64,000 bases of DNA from Adenophora triphylla var. japonica (lineage: Eukaryota; Streptophyta; Magnoliopsida; Asterales; Campanulaceae): contig JAFEMH010002093.1 in the NCBI GenBank assembly GCA_022495995.1, positions 124,001-188,000 on the forward strand, read 5' to 3'. Positions within the stretch are counted from its first letter, which is position 1, and each line of letters opens with the position of its first letter. The position numbers were made by a program, and so were the translations under genes. This document shows, piece after piece, positions 46,394 to 58,150 of this stretch. Below the pieces are notes generated by a model. It made no database searches, was not told the origin of the DNA, and was given only the letters and a program-made list of their open reading frames with translations.

Positions 46394-47638
46394 ATGGCCA
46401 GCTCCAAACTTGTTCAAAAAATGCTTCCATTTTTCTTCTTCATCCCTTTATTATTTTTCTCTTCGGTTTTATCAGTTCCATCCTTTCAAAATCTTCCGGT
46501 GCCATCAGTGGGTCCCCATAGCTTCGCCTTCGATTCCTCCGGCAGGGGACCTTACACTGGCATCATGGATGGCCGAATTCTCATGTACCAGAATTCAAGA
46601 AACCGTTTCGTTGACTTTGCCTACACCGCCCCTAATCGGTAATTCTTGACCCGCTCCCTAACTGACAACTTAAGATTTTAGATCACTCGGTAACTTAACA
46701 ATAATAGAATTTACAGCTAATTTAATGGAATACATATTTGTTTCAGGACAAGAGCACAGTGCGATGGCATTAAATCCCTCGACTTGTTATCCACTTGTGG
46801 AAGGCCCTTAAGTATGGCTTTTCACCATCGCACCAAACAACTCTATATAGCTGATGCCACTTTAGGGTTGTTTGTAGTTGGTCGTAGAGGAGGCCGAGCT
46901 ATCCAACTTGCTACCACCGCAAACGGAATTCCTTTTACGTTCACCGTTGGTCTCGATGTTGACCAGTCAACTGGAGACGTTTACTTCACTGAAGCAAGTT
47001 CTACAGCCGGAATTGAGTACGTACAAGCACAACTCATATGCATATATCATTTTAGTTCTTTTGATTATGAACTTAATATATACGTTTCTCTGACAACCAT
47101 TGTAAAACTTTGTGAGATTATCATGACATGAAACTTACTGTTTCTCTCTCGCTCTCTCTTTCTCTCATGCAGCAATGTTCTTTTAATACTTACCACTAGC
47201 GATTCAACCGGACAGTTGCTTAAATATGACCCAAAAACAAAGAGAGTATCTACTTTACTTAGTGGAATTGCTGGAGCGGCTGGAGTGGCTATTAGTAAAG
47301 ATCGTTCATTCCTCCTTGTAACTGAATTTGTTGGCTCAAGGGTTCTAAAGTATTGGCTAAGAGGTTCAAAAGCACACTCAGTCGAGACTATATTACAAAT
47401 CACAACTGGAATTCCCGATAACATAAGGAGGACACCTTCAGGAGACTTTTGGATAGCTATAACAACTGGTAAGGGTGAACTCCTCGGGATTAGGATTAAC
47501 GGTTTTGGAACTGTTTTGGAAAGATTGACTATCAGTCCACAGTTTCAAGCGCCAACCCTTGCAGAAGTTCATGAGTTCAAGGGTTCAATATATCTAGGGT
47601 CTCTAATGGGAGTCAATGCTGGAGTGCAACGGAGTTGA
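46394..47638 (+). CDS. Strictosidine-synthase-like protein, copy 1
   Basis: Exons 46394-46638, 46747-47016 and 47173-47638 (GT/AG, in frame) encode 326 residues, close to the usual ~330. Residues 1-28 form a signal peptide, implying entry into the secretory pathway or vacuole. Motifs of the six-bladed propeller family: VGPHSFAFDSSGRGPYTGIMDG, a Cys pair (CDGIKSLDLLSTCGRP), VVGRRGGRA, TFTVGLDVDQSTGDVYFTEASS, GQLLKYDPKTK and GVAISKDRSFLLVTE. The end region AEVHEFKGSIYLGSL corresponds to the part that holds the catalytic Glu in strictosidine synthase. Most family members do not make strictosidine, so the substrate is unknown. No damage seen. Confidence 0.93.
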
Positions 47639-47832
47639 TTGCACTAGGGAATCGAATCGAGAAATGTTACAAAATTAATGCAACTTGAATAGGATCTTAG
47701 CTGCAAAGGTAGTAAAAGATGCCTATATGTTGCCACATTCATTCATTCATTCTTTCTTTCTTTCTTTCTTTTGTATCTTATGTGCATTTGTATTTAATTT
47801 CTTGTAAAGAATAGGAAATTAGAAGCTAAATA

Positions 47833-48068
47833 CTACCCTCCGTCCCATTACAACGCGCACACTTGGACTATTTTATGAAATTTGACCATACAACTACGAG
47901 AAATTGATATATTATAATTAAATTTTAAAACTTTTAATTGTTAGTGTTGTTAGTAATAAATCAATAACAACTTTTAAAATTTCATCAAAATGTTCTAATT
48001 CCTCATTATTGTATGGTCAAATTTTATAAAAAAGTCAAACTGTGCGAATTGTAATGGGACGGAGGGAG
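47833..48068. mobile_element. Stowaway MITE downstream of SSL copy 1
   Basis: CTACCCTCCGTCCCATTACAA and TTGTAATGGGACGGAGGGAG-like inverted ends flanked by TA. Related in its ends to 38762-38999. Confidence 0.82.
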
Positions 48069-48806
48069 TATATATATATATATCTTATTTGTACCAAGTA
48101 TATACATTTTCGTCTTTCGGTCTTACCAAAAATGTTTGTATTATCCCGAATCAAGCGGGAGGTTGTATCATATATGTTTGAATAGATTGAAAAAGAAGAA
48201 ACAAACATGTAAACTAAGTCGGGGTTTGTTCGACTGAAATTACCCGATGCGTGAACGCCCGAGCGCGTCGGATTTGTCCATTTTTGAAAAGGGAAAATGT
48301 TTGAAAGATTGGACGGATGAATTTCTTTGAATTTGTAAAAGAGAGTCGCCACGCCGTTTTGTGAGCCCGAAACATTGACAAAAGACGTTTTGATATAAGA
48401 TCTTAAGTTTGGAGGTCACGTTACGCCTCAGAAATAGATTTTATTTTCACCTGAAACGCCTCATATTTATGAGACTTTCTAACATTTTTTGAAAATTGTG
48501 TGTGTATTTTTAAAATCAAATGACTTTGTATCTTAAAAAGAAAAGGAAAAAATGTGCAGTTTTAGAGAAAACTGTTTGCTTTGATAAAAAGATGGTTTAA
48601 AACAAATCAAAAACTAGAAAAAACTTGACAAATATTACAATTTGCAGACAGATCACTACGGATCAGTGCCCTTTTACAAGGAGGTCCGTACGGATTAGCA
48701 TGTGCATTATGTTGTTTTCTGTATTTCATTTAATTTCTAATGTTACTTCGATTGGATTTTTAAAAAGAAAGGTGACATCTTTTAAACTGTCCAGGAAATT
48801 GATCAC

Positions 48807-48837
<31 letters not shown>

Positions 48838-49514
48838 GCAAATGTCCAATCTTAGGGTTGTCATCTCCAAATCCTAGGATAGTACAACAATGGTGGTTTT
48901 GAGCTTTTCTTGAGAGACAAATACCCAAATCAAAGCAAATACTCTATTTCAACAAATACCCAAATCAAAGCAAAATCATCAACAATGAAAAAGGATAAAC
49001 TTTGATTTAAACTTACAATGGCAAAATTAGATTGTAAAAATCTTGAATTTGATGATGGCAATGACAACCTTTTTCTTCTTATCCCTTCTCTCTTACTTAG
49101 ACACTTAGGTTTTTTTTTTCTTCTTTGCGTTTACAGAGACCGTAAGCCGCTGCTGGTGTTTTTTTTTAAGAACTCGATACACCGTGTAGCGAATTTCATG
49201 ACCAAGTGAAATTGCTACACGATGTAGCTATTTAGGTTATTATAATTACCAATTAAACGCCAACGAGATTAACCCTAATTAAACTAAACTCGCTACATGA
49301 TGTAACGAGTTTCAACGGTAACATGTTGAACTTGCTACACCGTGTAGCGAGTTCTAAAAAGTTGATTATTTTGAAAAATAGTTTTAAATTTGAGTTATTT
49401 TGAGATTTATATTTTTAAAATGAAATTATTTGAGAAAAAAATTGCTATGTGCATGTAAAAATTTTACATATAAATTTTTGTTTACACTTGTTCACAATGT
49501 TTTATGCTTTTATA

Positions 49515-49801
49515 CTCCCTCCGTCCCAATCTAAAGTCCCAACTTTTATTTTTGAGCGTCTCATTGAAAATGTCCCAATCCAAAAAAGGAAACTTTTTAT
49601 TACTATTCCACCCACTCATTCTCTCTCCTACTTTACTTTTACACTCACAACATTCTCTCTCCTAACTATTTCTCCCACTCATTCTCTCTCCTATTTAATT
49701 TTTCATACTCACAACATTTAAACTTTTTCTCTTTCTTACATCACTTTTCTTAATTCTCGTGTCGAATTCATTTTGAGACATTTAGAGTGAGATGGAGGGA
49801 G
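49515..49801. mobile_element. Stowaway MITE in unit 2
   Basis: CTCCCTCCGTCCCAATCTAAA and GAGATGGAGGGAG ends flanked by TA. Unit 1 reads through uninterrupted at the matching place (about 44965), defining the insertion. Confidence 0.85.
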
Positions 49802-50822
49802 TATTTTATTGTGCAGTTTTTATGGAAGAAGAGCCGGAACAATCCCCGCACTGTAGGTACGAAATCCGCCAATTATTAGTGGCTGTCTTTACCCAGCCGT
49901 GAACTTGCCAATTATTAGACGAGACTGACTGGGTAATCTCTTCTCCAACTTTAATTGGCTGTTGAATGATTCCTTTCCAAAGTCAACTCTTACGAAAATA
50001 TCCTCTTGACTTTATCCAAATATGGTCTTCCTCTCTCGTTGTCAACGTTAATTTGCTTTTTAAGTTTCTTAATATCTAAATATTTGTTCTACTTTTACTT
50101 TATTCAATCGAACTTTGGTCACGATTTTATAAAAATTTAATCATCACTATACAATTCTAAAAATTGTTATCATTAATCATTATAAATACTATTAATAATA
50201 ATTTTTAAAATTACATATAATTATTTAGTTTTTCATAAAATTATGATCTAAATTCAGTTGAATTAACCATGAAAATTAAAATTGAATAAAATTTCAGAGA
50301 CGGGTGTAGTATTTACATTCATGACCACTATCATGATTTTATTCTAACTACTGTCTCCATTTTGAAAAATTAATTTTCAACAAATAATATTTTTTCCCCG
50401 ATTTAAGTTTTTAAGTTTCTTACTTTCCATTTTAGTTTGTCTCATTTAAAGTTTTTAGTTTATTTTATTTCTAAAATGGACAATATGAACTACTTGCTAC
50501 ACTCATAATAACAACACACTTACTAATTCCTACCGACTTTCTTTCTCCTACTTTATTTTTTATACTCACAATATTTATTTTTTCTTAATTATCCTGTAAA
50601 GTCAAAAAACATTAAATCGGAATAGAGCCGGAGGTAGTATTACTAAGGGGCAATATAATTAAATTGTATGGGAAAAACACTTTTGCATTTCTATCTTTCA
50701 CTAGATTTCATGAGCGGGGTTCTGAATTGGATGTAGTTATCATAAATTATTGCTCAATGATATATCGATCAATAAAAAGTTTTAAATTATTTATTAACTT
50801 AGTTAAAATAACTTAAATTATT

Positions 50823-51458
50823 GAGTAGGTCTGCTGAGAAACGCGTTTCTCCATAACTATGGAGAAACGCATTTTTAATAGCCAGAAACTATACGTTTGA
50901 TAACCAGAAGAAAATTTCTGGATATCAGTCTCAAAGGAGTTACGGATATCCGTAAGCTTTGGAACGGATATCCGAAGCCTTTGGCGGATATCCGTAAACA
51001 TATTTGAAGCCAAATCCAAGGCCAAGACCACAAATTGCTTATTGAAGGTTTCGGATATCCGAAACCTTCAAATGTATATCCGTAAACCATCAAATGAATA
51101 TCCGTAAACATATTTGAAGCCAAATCCAAGGCCAAGACCGGAAAATGCTTATTGAAGGTTTCGGATATCCGAAACCTTCAAATGTATATCAGAAACCATC
51201 AAATGAATATCCAGAAACATTTTGAAAGTTTCTGGATATCATTTTGAAGGTTTCTGATATCACTTTCATAAGCTTCCGGATATCCTTTTCAAAGGGTTAC
51301 GGATATCCGTAACCTTTGAGGCGATATCCAGAAGTAACCATGGGACAAGGTCATGGCCAATACAAAAAGTTTCTGGATATCTTTTCAATAGCTTCTGGAT
51401 ACCCGTAACCCGTTTCTCCATAACTTATGGAGAAACGCGTTTCTCCCTAGATTTTACG
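50823..51458. mobile_element. Mutator-like element made of GGATATCCG words
   Basis: A perfect 9-bp duplication TAAATTATT (50814-50822 and 51459-51467) flanks 636 bp. Both ends carry GAGAAACGCGTTTCTCC, an ACGCGT-centred palindrome. The interior is an array of GGATATCCG, GATATCC and AACCTTC words in both orientations, including an ~100-bp direct repeat (51000-51190). It is absent from unit 1. Confidence 0.85.
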
Positions 51459-51674
51459 TAAATTATTAGTTAAAATTTATTTAAGTTAACAATTAAAAAA
51501 AAAGTGAAACTAACTTTTCGAAATTTCTGAACACAGGCCGGGAGTAGGGCAATTTTGTTATATACAATCATAAGATATAAACTCTCCCTAGATCAATGGC
51601 TAGTGACCATGTCACAATATGACCAGAATTTTTCAAAGTATAAATAATTAGTTAATTTTTTTTTTAAATACTAG

Positions 51675-51882
51675 TAGGATGGCCAAAACCGGTTCCGATT
51701 CCGGTTCCGGTTCCGGTCCGGTTCACCATTTATGTGAACCTTAACCGGCCCTTATCCAAAACGGTTCCGATTACCCGGTTCCGATTTTCGTGGCGGTTCA
51801 TGGCGGTTCCGAGCTTTTTCGGTTCGGGTCCGGTCCGGTTTTCCGGTTTCGATCCGATTCCGGTCCGGTTTGGCCATCCCTA
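51675..51882. mobile_element. hAT MITE of CCGGTTCCG words
   Basis: Ends TAGGATGGCCAAAACCGG and CCGGTTTGGCCATCCCTA are inverted repeats, flanked by AATACTAG and AATACTAC (7 of 8). The interior is repeated CGGTTCCG and CGGTCCGGTT. It is absent from unit 1. Confidence 0.82.
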
Positions 51883-51985
51883 AATACTACCCCATATTGA
51901 CCCTGCAAATATAATTTTAAGGGTTGACAAACACAAACTTATGAACCAAATAATGTAGCCAGCCCCAGCCCCGCCCCGCCCCGCC

Positions 51986-51995
51986 CATGCATGCA
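51986..51995 (+). promoter_or_regulatory. RY-type element upstream of SSL copy 2
   Basis: CATGCATGCA, 216 bp before the ATG, the same context as copy 1. The hAT MITE lies just upstream. Confidence 0.4.
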
Positions 51996-52132
51996 GTGTC
52001 GATCGGCCGTGGTCCATTCAACGGATCCTTAATTTGTCAACTTGATACTTGGAGCCATTCAATTTCATTTAATAAAATCTCTCTGACCTTTTCCATACTT
52101 TTGACTTTCTGATCTCTAATTGTACTATTGCC

Positions 52133-52140
52133 TATAAATA
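52133..52140 (+). promoter_or_regulatory. TATA box of SSL copy 2
   Basis: TATAAATA 69 bp before the ATG, a consensus plant TATA box. Confidence 0.65.
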
Positions 52141-52201
52141 AGTTCATGACATTAGTAGTTTCTGCACCTCATAACAAACAAAAACATTCTTAACTGATAA
52201 C

Positions 52202-53450
52202 ATGGCTAGCTCCAAACTTGTTCAAAAAATGCTTCCATTTTTCTTCTTCATCCCTTTATTATTTTTCTCTCCGGTTTTATCAGTTCCATCCTTTCAAAAT
52301 CTTCCGGTGCCATCAGTGGGTCCCCATAGCTTCGCCTTCGACTCCTCCGGCAGGGGACCTTACACTGGCATCATGGATGGCCGAATTCTCATGTACCAGA
52401 ATTCAAGAAACCGTTTCGTTGACTTTGCCTACACCGCCCCTAATCGGTAATTCTTGACCCTCCCCCTAATTAACTGACAACTTAAACTTTTAGATCACTC
52501 GGTAACTTAACAGTAATAGAATTTACAGCTAATTTAACGGAATACATATTTGTTTCAGGACAAGAGCACAGTGTGATGGCATTAAATCCCTCGACTTGTT
52601 ATCCACTTGTGGAAGGCCCTTAAGTATGGCTTTTCACCATCGCACCAAACAACTCTATATAGCTGATGCCACTTTAGGGTTGTTTGTAGTTGGTCGTAGA
52701 GGAGGCCGAGCTACCCAACTTGCTACCACCGCAAACGGAATTCCTTTTACGTTCACCGTTGGTCTCGATGTTGACCAGTCAACTGGAGACGTTTACTTCA
52801 CTGAAGCAAGTTCTACAGCCGGAATTGAGTACGTACAAGCACAACTCATATGCATATATCATTTTAGTTCTTTTGATTATGAATTTAATATATACGTTTC
52901 TCTGACAACCATTGTAAAACTTTGTCAGATTGTCATGACATGAAACTTACTGTTTCTCTCTCGCTCTCTCTTTCTCTCATGCAGCAATGTTCTTTTAATA
53001 CTTACCACTAGCGATTCAACCGGACAGTTGCTTAAATATGACCCAAAAACAAAGAGAGTATCTACTTTACTTAGTGGAATTGCTGGAGCGGCTGGAGTGG
53101 CTATTAGTAAAGATCGTTCATTCCTCCTTGTAACTGAATTTGTTGGCGCAAGGGTTCTAAAGTATTGGCTAAGAGGTCCAAAAGCACACTCAGTCGAGAC
53201 TATATTACAAATCACAATTGGAATTCCTGATAACATAAGGAGGACACCTTCAGGAGACTTTTGGGTAGCTATAACAACTGGTAAGGGTGAACTCCTCGGG
53301 ATTAGGATTAACGGTTTTGGAACTGTTTTGGAAAGATTGACTATCAGTCCACAGTTTCAAGCGCCAACCCTTGCAGAAGTTCACGAGTTCAAGGGTTCGA
53401 TATATCTAGGGTCTCTAATGGGAGTCAATGCTGGAGTGCAACGGAGTTGA
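52202..53450 (+). CDS. Strictosidine-synthase-like protein, copy 2
   Basis: Exons 52202-52446, 52559-52828 and 52985-53450, the same exon lengths as copy 1, encode 326 residues. Six differences from copy 1 are visible: S to P in the signal peptide, I to T after GRRGGRA, S to A and S to P near LKYWLRG, T to I, and I to V in GDFW(I/V)A. All propeller motifs and both Cys are kept. The upstream region carries two young-looking insertions and a consensus TATA box, so expression may differ from copy 1. The enzymatic role is unknown, as for copy 1. Confidence 0.93.
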
Positions 53451-53645
53451 TTGCACTATGGAATCGAATCGAGAAATGTTACAAAATAAATGCAACTTGA
53501 ATAGGATCTTAGCTGCAAAGGTAGTAAAAGATGCCTATATGTTGCCACATTCATTAATTCATTCTTTCTTTCTTTCTTTTGTATCTTATGTGCATTTGTA
53601 TTTAATTTCTTGTAAAAGAATTGGAAATTAGAAGCTAAATATATA

Positions 53646-53927
53646 CTCCCTCCGTCCCACGTGAATGCAAACTTATTTCCATTTTGGTCCGTCCCACGTG
53701 AATGCAAACTGCCCAAAATGGAAATAAATTTATTATTTTATATTCACCCTACCCCACCCACTCATTCTCTCTCTTCATTTTCCACCATACAATTTATTCA
53801 ACCAACCTACTATTAACTCCACTCATTCTCTCTCTTCATTTCCTATCACACATTTTCATTATCTTAATAATATTTCTTAATTATTGTGCCCGGAAAAATG
53901 GTTCACAATGACGTGGGACGGAGGGAG
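53646..53927. mobile_element. Stowaway MITE downstream of SSL copy 2
   Basis: CTCCCTCCGTCCCACGTGAA and GACGTGGGACGGAGGGAG inverted ends flanked by TA. The interior differs from the MITE at the equivalent place in unit 1. Confidence 0.85.
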
Positions 53928-54762
53928 TATATATATCTTATGTGTACCAAGTTTATACATTTTCGTCTTTCGGTCTTGATTGATACCAAAAACGTTTGTA
54001 TTATCCCAAATCAAGCGGGAGGTTGTATCTTATATGTTTGAATAGATTGAAAAGAAGAAACAAACACGTAAATTAAGCCGGGCTTCACCGGCTGAAATTA
54101 CCCGATCTGTGAACGCCCGAGCACGTCGGATTTGTCCATTTTTGAAAAGTGAAAATGTTTGAAAGATTGGACGGATGAATTTCTTTGAAAAACTGAGAGT
54201 CGCCACGCCGTTTTGTGAGCCCGAAACATTGACAAAAGACTTTTTGATACAAGATCTTAAGTTTGGAGGTCACGTTATGCCTCGAAAATAGATTTTAATG
54301 TTCACCCAAAACGCCTCATATCTATGAGACTTTCTAACCTTTTTTGAAAATTGTGTGTGTGTGTTTTTAAAATCAAATGACTTTGTATCTTAAAAGAAAA
54401 GGGAAAACTGTGCAGTTTTAGAGAAAACTGTTTGCTTTGATAAAAAGATGGTTTAAAACAAATCTAAAACTGGAAAAAACTGGAAAAACTGGACAAATAT
54501 TACAATCTGCAGACAAATCCCTACGGATCAGTGCCCCTTTACAAGGAGGTCCGTACGGATTAGCATGTGCAATATGCTATTTTCTGTATCTCATTTAATT
54601 TATGATGTTACTTCGATTGGACTTTTAAAAAGAAAGGTGACATCTTCTAAACTGTCCAGGAAATTGATCACAAAAAAAGGCAAATGTCCAATCTTAGGGT
54701 TGTCATCTCCAAACCCTAGGATAGTACAACAATGGTGGTTTTGAGCTTTTCTTGAGAGACAA

Positions 54763-56039
54763 CAATGGAGATTGTTTGCTTCAAGTAATGAAATGAGAAA
54801 TCTTTTGATGGTTTAGACTTGAACTTTTGTTACATTTTAGGAAGAAAATAGAAGGAATAAAGTTACATCAACAATGTAACCATGATCCCTAAAACCATAT
54901 CTTTAACATGAGTGATAAGTTCATCCTTTGAGATTTAGGGTTACTTGTGTCATAGTAATTTTAAAGGGTAAATGGATCAAGAGATAATTTAGAAAATAAA
55001 GACACAAGTAAGTAATGAAAAGACAATGCTTGAAATAGTTATAAACAAACCACTATCTCCATTAGACTTCCATTCTTAAGCACATTGTGCATGAAAAGTT
55101 TTTTAGGATCATTTAGATGGTTTGGGTCTACAATGTACAAAAATAAGTAAAAGACTACATTATTAATGATATATTCAACAACAATGATTTATAAATAGAT
55201 TAAAAGACTTTGAAAATGAAAGATTAAGGTGTTATTAGGGTTTGTAAGGAGATCTAACCAATATTGGTTCTTTTATATCTTTCTAAGATTTGATCTTGTC
55301 AGGAAAGTGTTTGATTTGTTTAAGGTGATAAGAAGGAGAAAAATTATGCTCTCACTTAGGCAGAATATCCCCTAATGCTTTCACTATTCTCAGATTTTTC
55401 TCATCCCAAATGAAGGAGCAAGAGGACTGTATTTATAGCCTCTGGAAATGACAAGGAGGTCCGTACGAAATTCTTTTGCCTTTTGCAAGGTGATCCTTGT
55501 GGACCAAGATGTGAAGTCAGTATATTTTTGACTTTTGTTATTCCTGTGAGGTCCTTCTGATGTTTTTAATGTACAAAAGGTCATTTCTTGCCTCATTTTG
55601 TCAACTTAATGCTTGGAAAGTCACGGGACTTTGTGATTATGGATAAGAGAATCCTCGGTGTCCTTCCCGCATGCTCGGATGGAGAGCGGTCCGGATTGGG
55701 GTACTTACAGAAGCCCCTCGGAGACGTCACTTACGAAGGAAGTGGGGTCGTCGATAAAAATAAGAATTTCGATATGGATCGCTCATCGGGAGAGAGAGAT
55801 AAACAACCGGGTTGGTCGGACGGCTGGACCCTTTGATAGGATTTTTACGTATCCCGAGTGGGAATCAAGCCAATCATAGTTCAAGTATGAGGACAATTCG
55901 GAGGGTCCACAACCTGTGGGGAATGATTTAGAGGTATTCGTCCTAAGTGAGACTGTTTGGAGGTGTCTGTACCTAAGTTGAGATTCGATGGCCTCGGGGG
56001 CGTTCGTGATTTCTTGTTTTGAAATACTTTGACACTCAA
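54763..56039. other. Retroelement LTR/leader-like sequence
   Basis: Shares CCAATATTGGTTC and a TATTTATAGCCT element (reverse TATA box, near 55430) with 57000-57600. It contains GGAGGTCCGTACG-type words and GGATTTTTACGTATCCCGAGTGG-type text, later repeated. It is non-coding, and the ends are not defined. Confidence 0.5.
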
Positions 56040-56049
56040 ATTGGGGAGA

Positions 56050-56665
56050 GATTCGGGCTTACGATGACGTCCGAAAAGGGATTCGGGCTTACGATGACTA
56101 CCGAAAAGAGGTTCGGGCTTACGATGACGGTCAAAGAAAGATTCGGACGTACGATGACTGCCGAAGAGAGGTTTGGGCTTACGATGACGGCCGAAAAGGG
56201 ATTCGGATTTACGGTGATAGCCAAAGAAAGATTCGATCTTACGATGACGGGCGAAGAAGGATTCGGGCTTACGATGATGGCCTAAGAAGGATTTGGGCTT
56301 ACGATGACGGCCGAAGAAGGATTCGGGCTTACGATGACGGCCAAAGAGGGATTGGGGCTTATGATGACGACCAAAAAGGAGGTTCGGGCTTACGATGATG
56401 GCCGAGGAAAGTTTCGGGCTTATGATGACTGCCAAAGAGAGGTTCGAGCTTACGATGACGGCTGAAGAGAGTTTCGGGCTTACGATGACGATCGAGGAAA
56501 GTTTAGGGCTTACGATGACGGCCGAGGAACGTTTCGGCTTACGATGACGGCCAAAGAGAGGTTCGGGCTTACGATGACGCCGAGGAAAGTTTCGGGCTTA
56601 CGATGCAGCCGAGGGGGGTTTCGGGCTTACGATGATGGCTGAAGAGAGGTTCGGGCTTACGATTG
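56050..56665. repeat. 30-bp tandem repeat array
   Basis: About twenty copies of a unit containing TTCGGGCTTACGATGACGGC. Because the unit is a multiple of three, long frames are open on both strands; they are translations of the repeat rather than genes. Isolated copies reappear near 59385, 59475, 59660 and 59705. Confidence 0.92.
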
Positions 56666-56669
56666 AAAT

Positions 56670-58150
56670 TACCTGGATCCGGCTGTGCGGGCCCCGGCTT
56701 CTCGCAATTTCGTCGGGAGGTGTCGCTGCGTTTCGTTAGGAGGAGTCGCCACACCGTTTTGATATAGCCAAAAATATTGAAAAAAGACTTTGTTTAAAAA
56801 AAAGTTGTTGTGTGATGAGATTTTGAGTTCGGAGGTCAGGTTACGCCTCGGGAATAGAATAGCAGAGCTCACCCGAGTCGCCTCGTATATACGAGTCTTT
56901 CGATACCCCTCTTTCTTTAAAAGTTGTGTGTGTGTGTGTGCTTTTAAAAATGCATGCTGAATATGATGTCTACATTGTATGCTATGCATTGAAATTAATT
57001 GAAATAGTATTGGAAGGAGGCCTTACCAATATTGGTTCATATCTATCTTCCGCTTGGGAATAGTGTTTGAGTGTGAATAGTGCTCCGGGATGGACCGGGA
57101 TTTCTTCGGGATGTACCGGTGTCTGCAGACAGAGCTTCGACGTGCCTCGAGAGTGCTAGGTGTGTCCTCGGGCAGATGTTCGGCGCGCCTCGGGATTGCT
57201 GTGTGTATTTGGGCAGAGGTTCGGCGTGTCTCGGGATGCCTCGGGATTGTTGGTTGTACTTGGACAGAGGTTCGGCGTGCCTCGGGATGCCTCGGGATTG
57301 TCTGGCAGAGGTTCGGCTTGCTTCGCGATGCCTCGAGATTGTTCGACAGAGCTTTGGGATGGACCCGAATGGCTCGGGATGGACCGACAGGGTTTCGGGA
57401 TGCTTCGGGAGCACCTCGGGGTGGCTCGGGAGCGTCTTAGGAGCGCTCGGCAGGGCTCGGAAGGCCCCGGAAGGAACCGAAAGGGATCGGGATTGCCTCG
57501 AAAGGACTTAGAGGGGAGCCTGAAGGCTGGGGGAGAAAGGAGAGAATGGAGGTGTGAATAAAATGAGAGGGGGAGCCCTCTATTTATTAGCCTTGGAAAT
57601 GTGCAAAATGGTCAGCACGGCTTGTTCTTGGAAAACCAAATTTTTGGTTTTCCCGGATTTAAGGGAATATTGTGGACTTTAAGAGGATTTTGTAATTATG
57701 ATGTCTGGGTGCAAAATGGTCCGTGTGGACCATTATGCAGGTTGACTATTTTTTGTAATTCCCAAAAAGTCCTTTCATTTTATTTATCCCGAAAGGGTCC
57801 TACCTTGGTTTGGTTGGTGGTTTTGGGGTTTTTGAAGGTTACGGGTCTTCGGGATCACGTTTGTGCGAGTCCGCGGTGTTTCCCGTGCATCAGATGGGGA
57901 GCGATCCAGATTAGGGTACTTACAGAAGCCCCTCGGCGACGTCACTTATGAAGGAAGTGGGGTCGTCGATAAGATAAGGGTTTCGATCAGGATCGCTTTG
58001 TTGGGAGAGAGAAGGTGACCGTGTTGGTCGGTTCGCGAGGACGTGGTGGTGTCCTGATATGAGGTGGACGTGTCGGTGTCCTGAGGGTGACCGTTTAAGT
58101 CGGTTGGCTGAACCCTTTGACAGGATTCCTACGTATCCCGTATGGGAAAT
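56670..58150. other. Second LTR/leader-like copy
   Basis: Contains GAGTCGCCACACCGTTTTG, GGTTACGCCTCGGGAATAGA and a GT microsatellite, matching 48350-48480 and 54195-54370 in the SSL units, then parallels 55250-55870 to the GACAGGATTCCTACGTATCCC text. Within it, 57110-57480 is a CTCGGGATGCCTCGGGATTG-type tandem array. Confidence 0.55.

Larger units (their letters stand above)
44555..48920. repeat. Tandem duplication unit 1
   Basis: Runs from ATACCAAATTCAAAACAAAT to CTTGAGAGACAA and is repeated head-to-tail as 48921-54762. It contains one strictosidine-synthase-like gene, its upstream region and an LTR-like fragment (about 48210-48480). Gene-free parts are A/T-rich with nothing else recognised. 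Confidence 0.9.
48921..54762. repeat. Tandem duplication unit 2
   Basis: Head-to-tail copy of 44555-48920, enlarged by a Stowaway MITE, a Mutator-like word-array element and a hAT MITE, all upstream of the gene. Confidence 0.9.

Noticed and set aside
55881..56435. 184-codon minus-strand ORF of repeated HRKPESFFG units, plus several long plus-strand frames
   Set aside because: The 30-bp tandem repeat keeps frames open on both strands; there is no start context, no homology and no conserved non-repeat part.
57043..57561. Overlapping 116-143-codon ORFs on both strands
   Set aside because: Produced by the CTCGGGATGC minisatellite, where stops are rare; no domain recognised.
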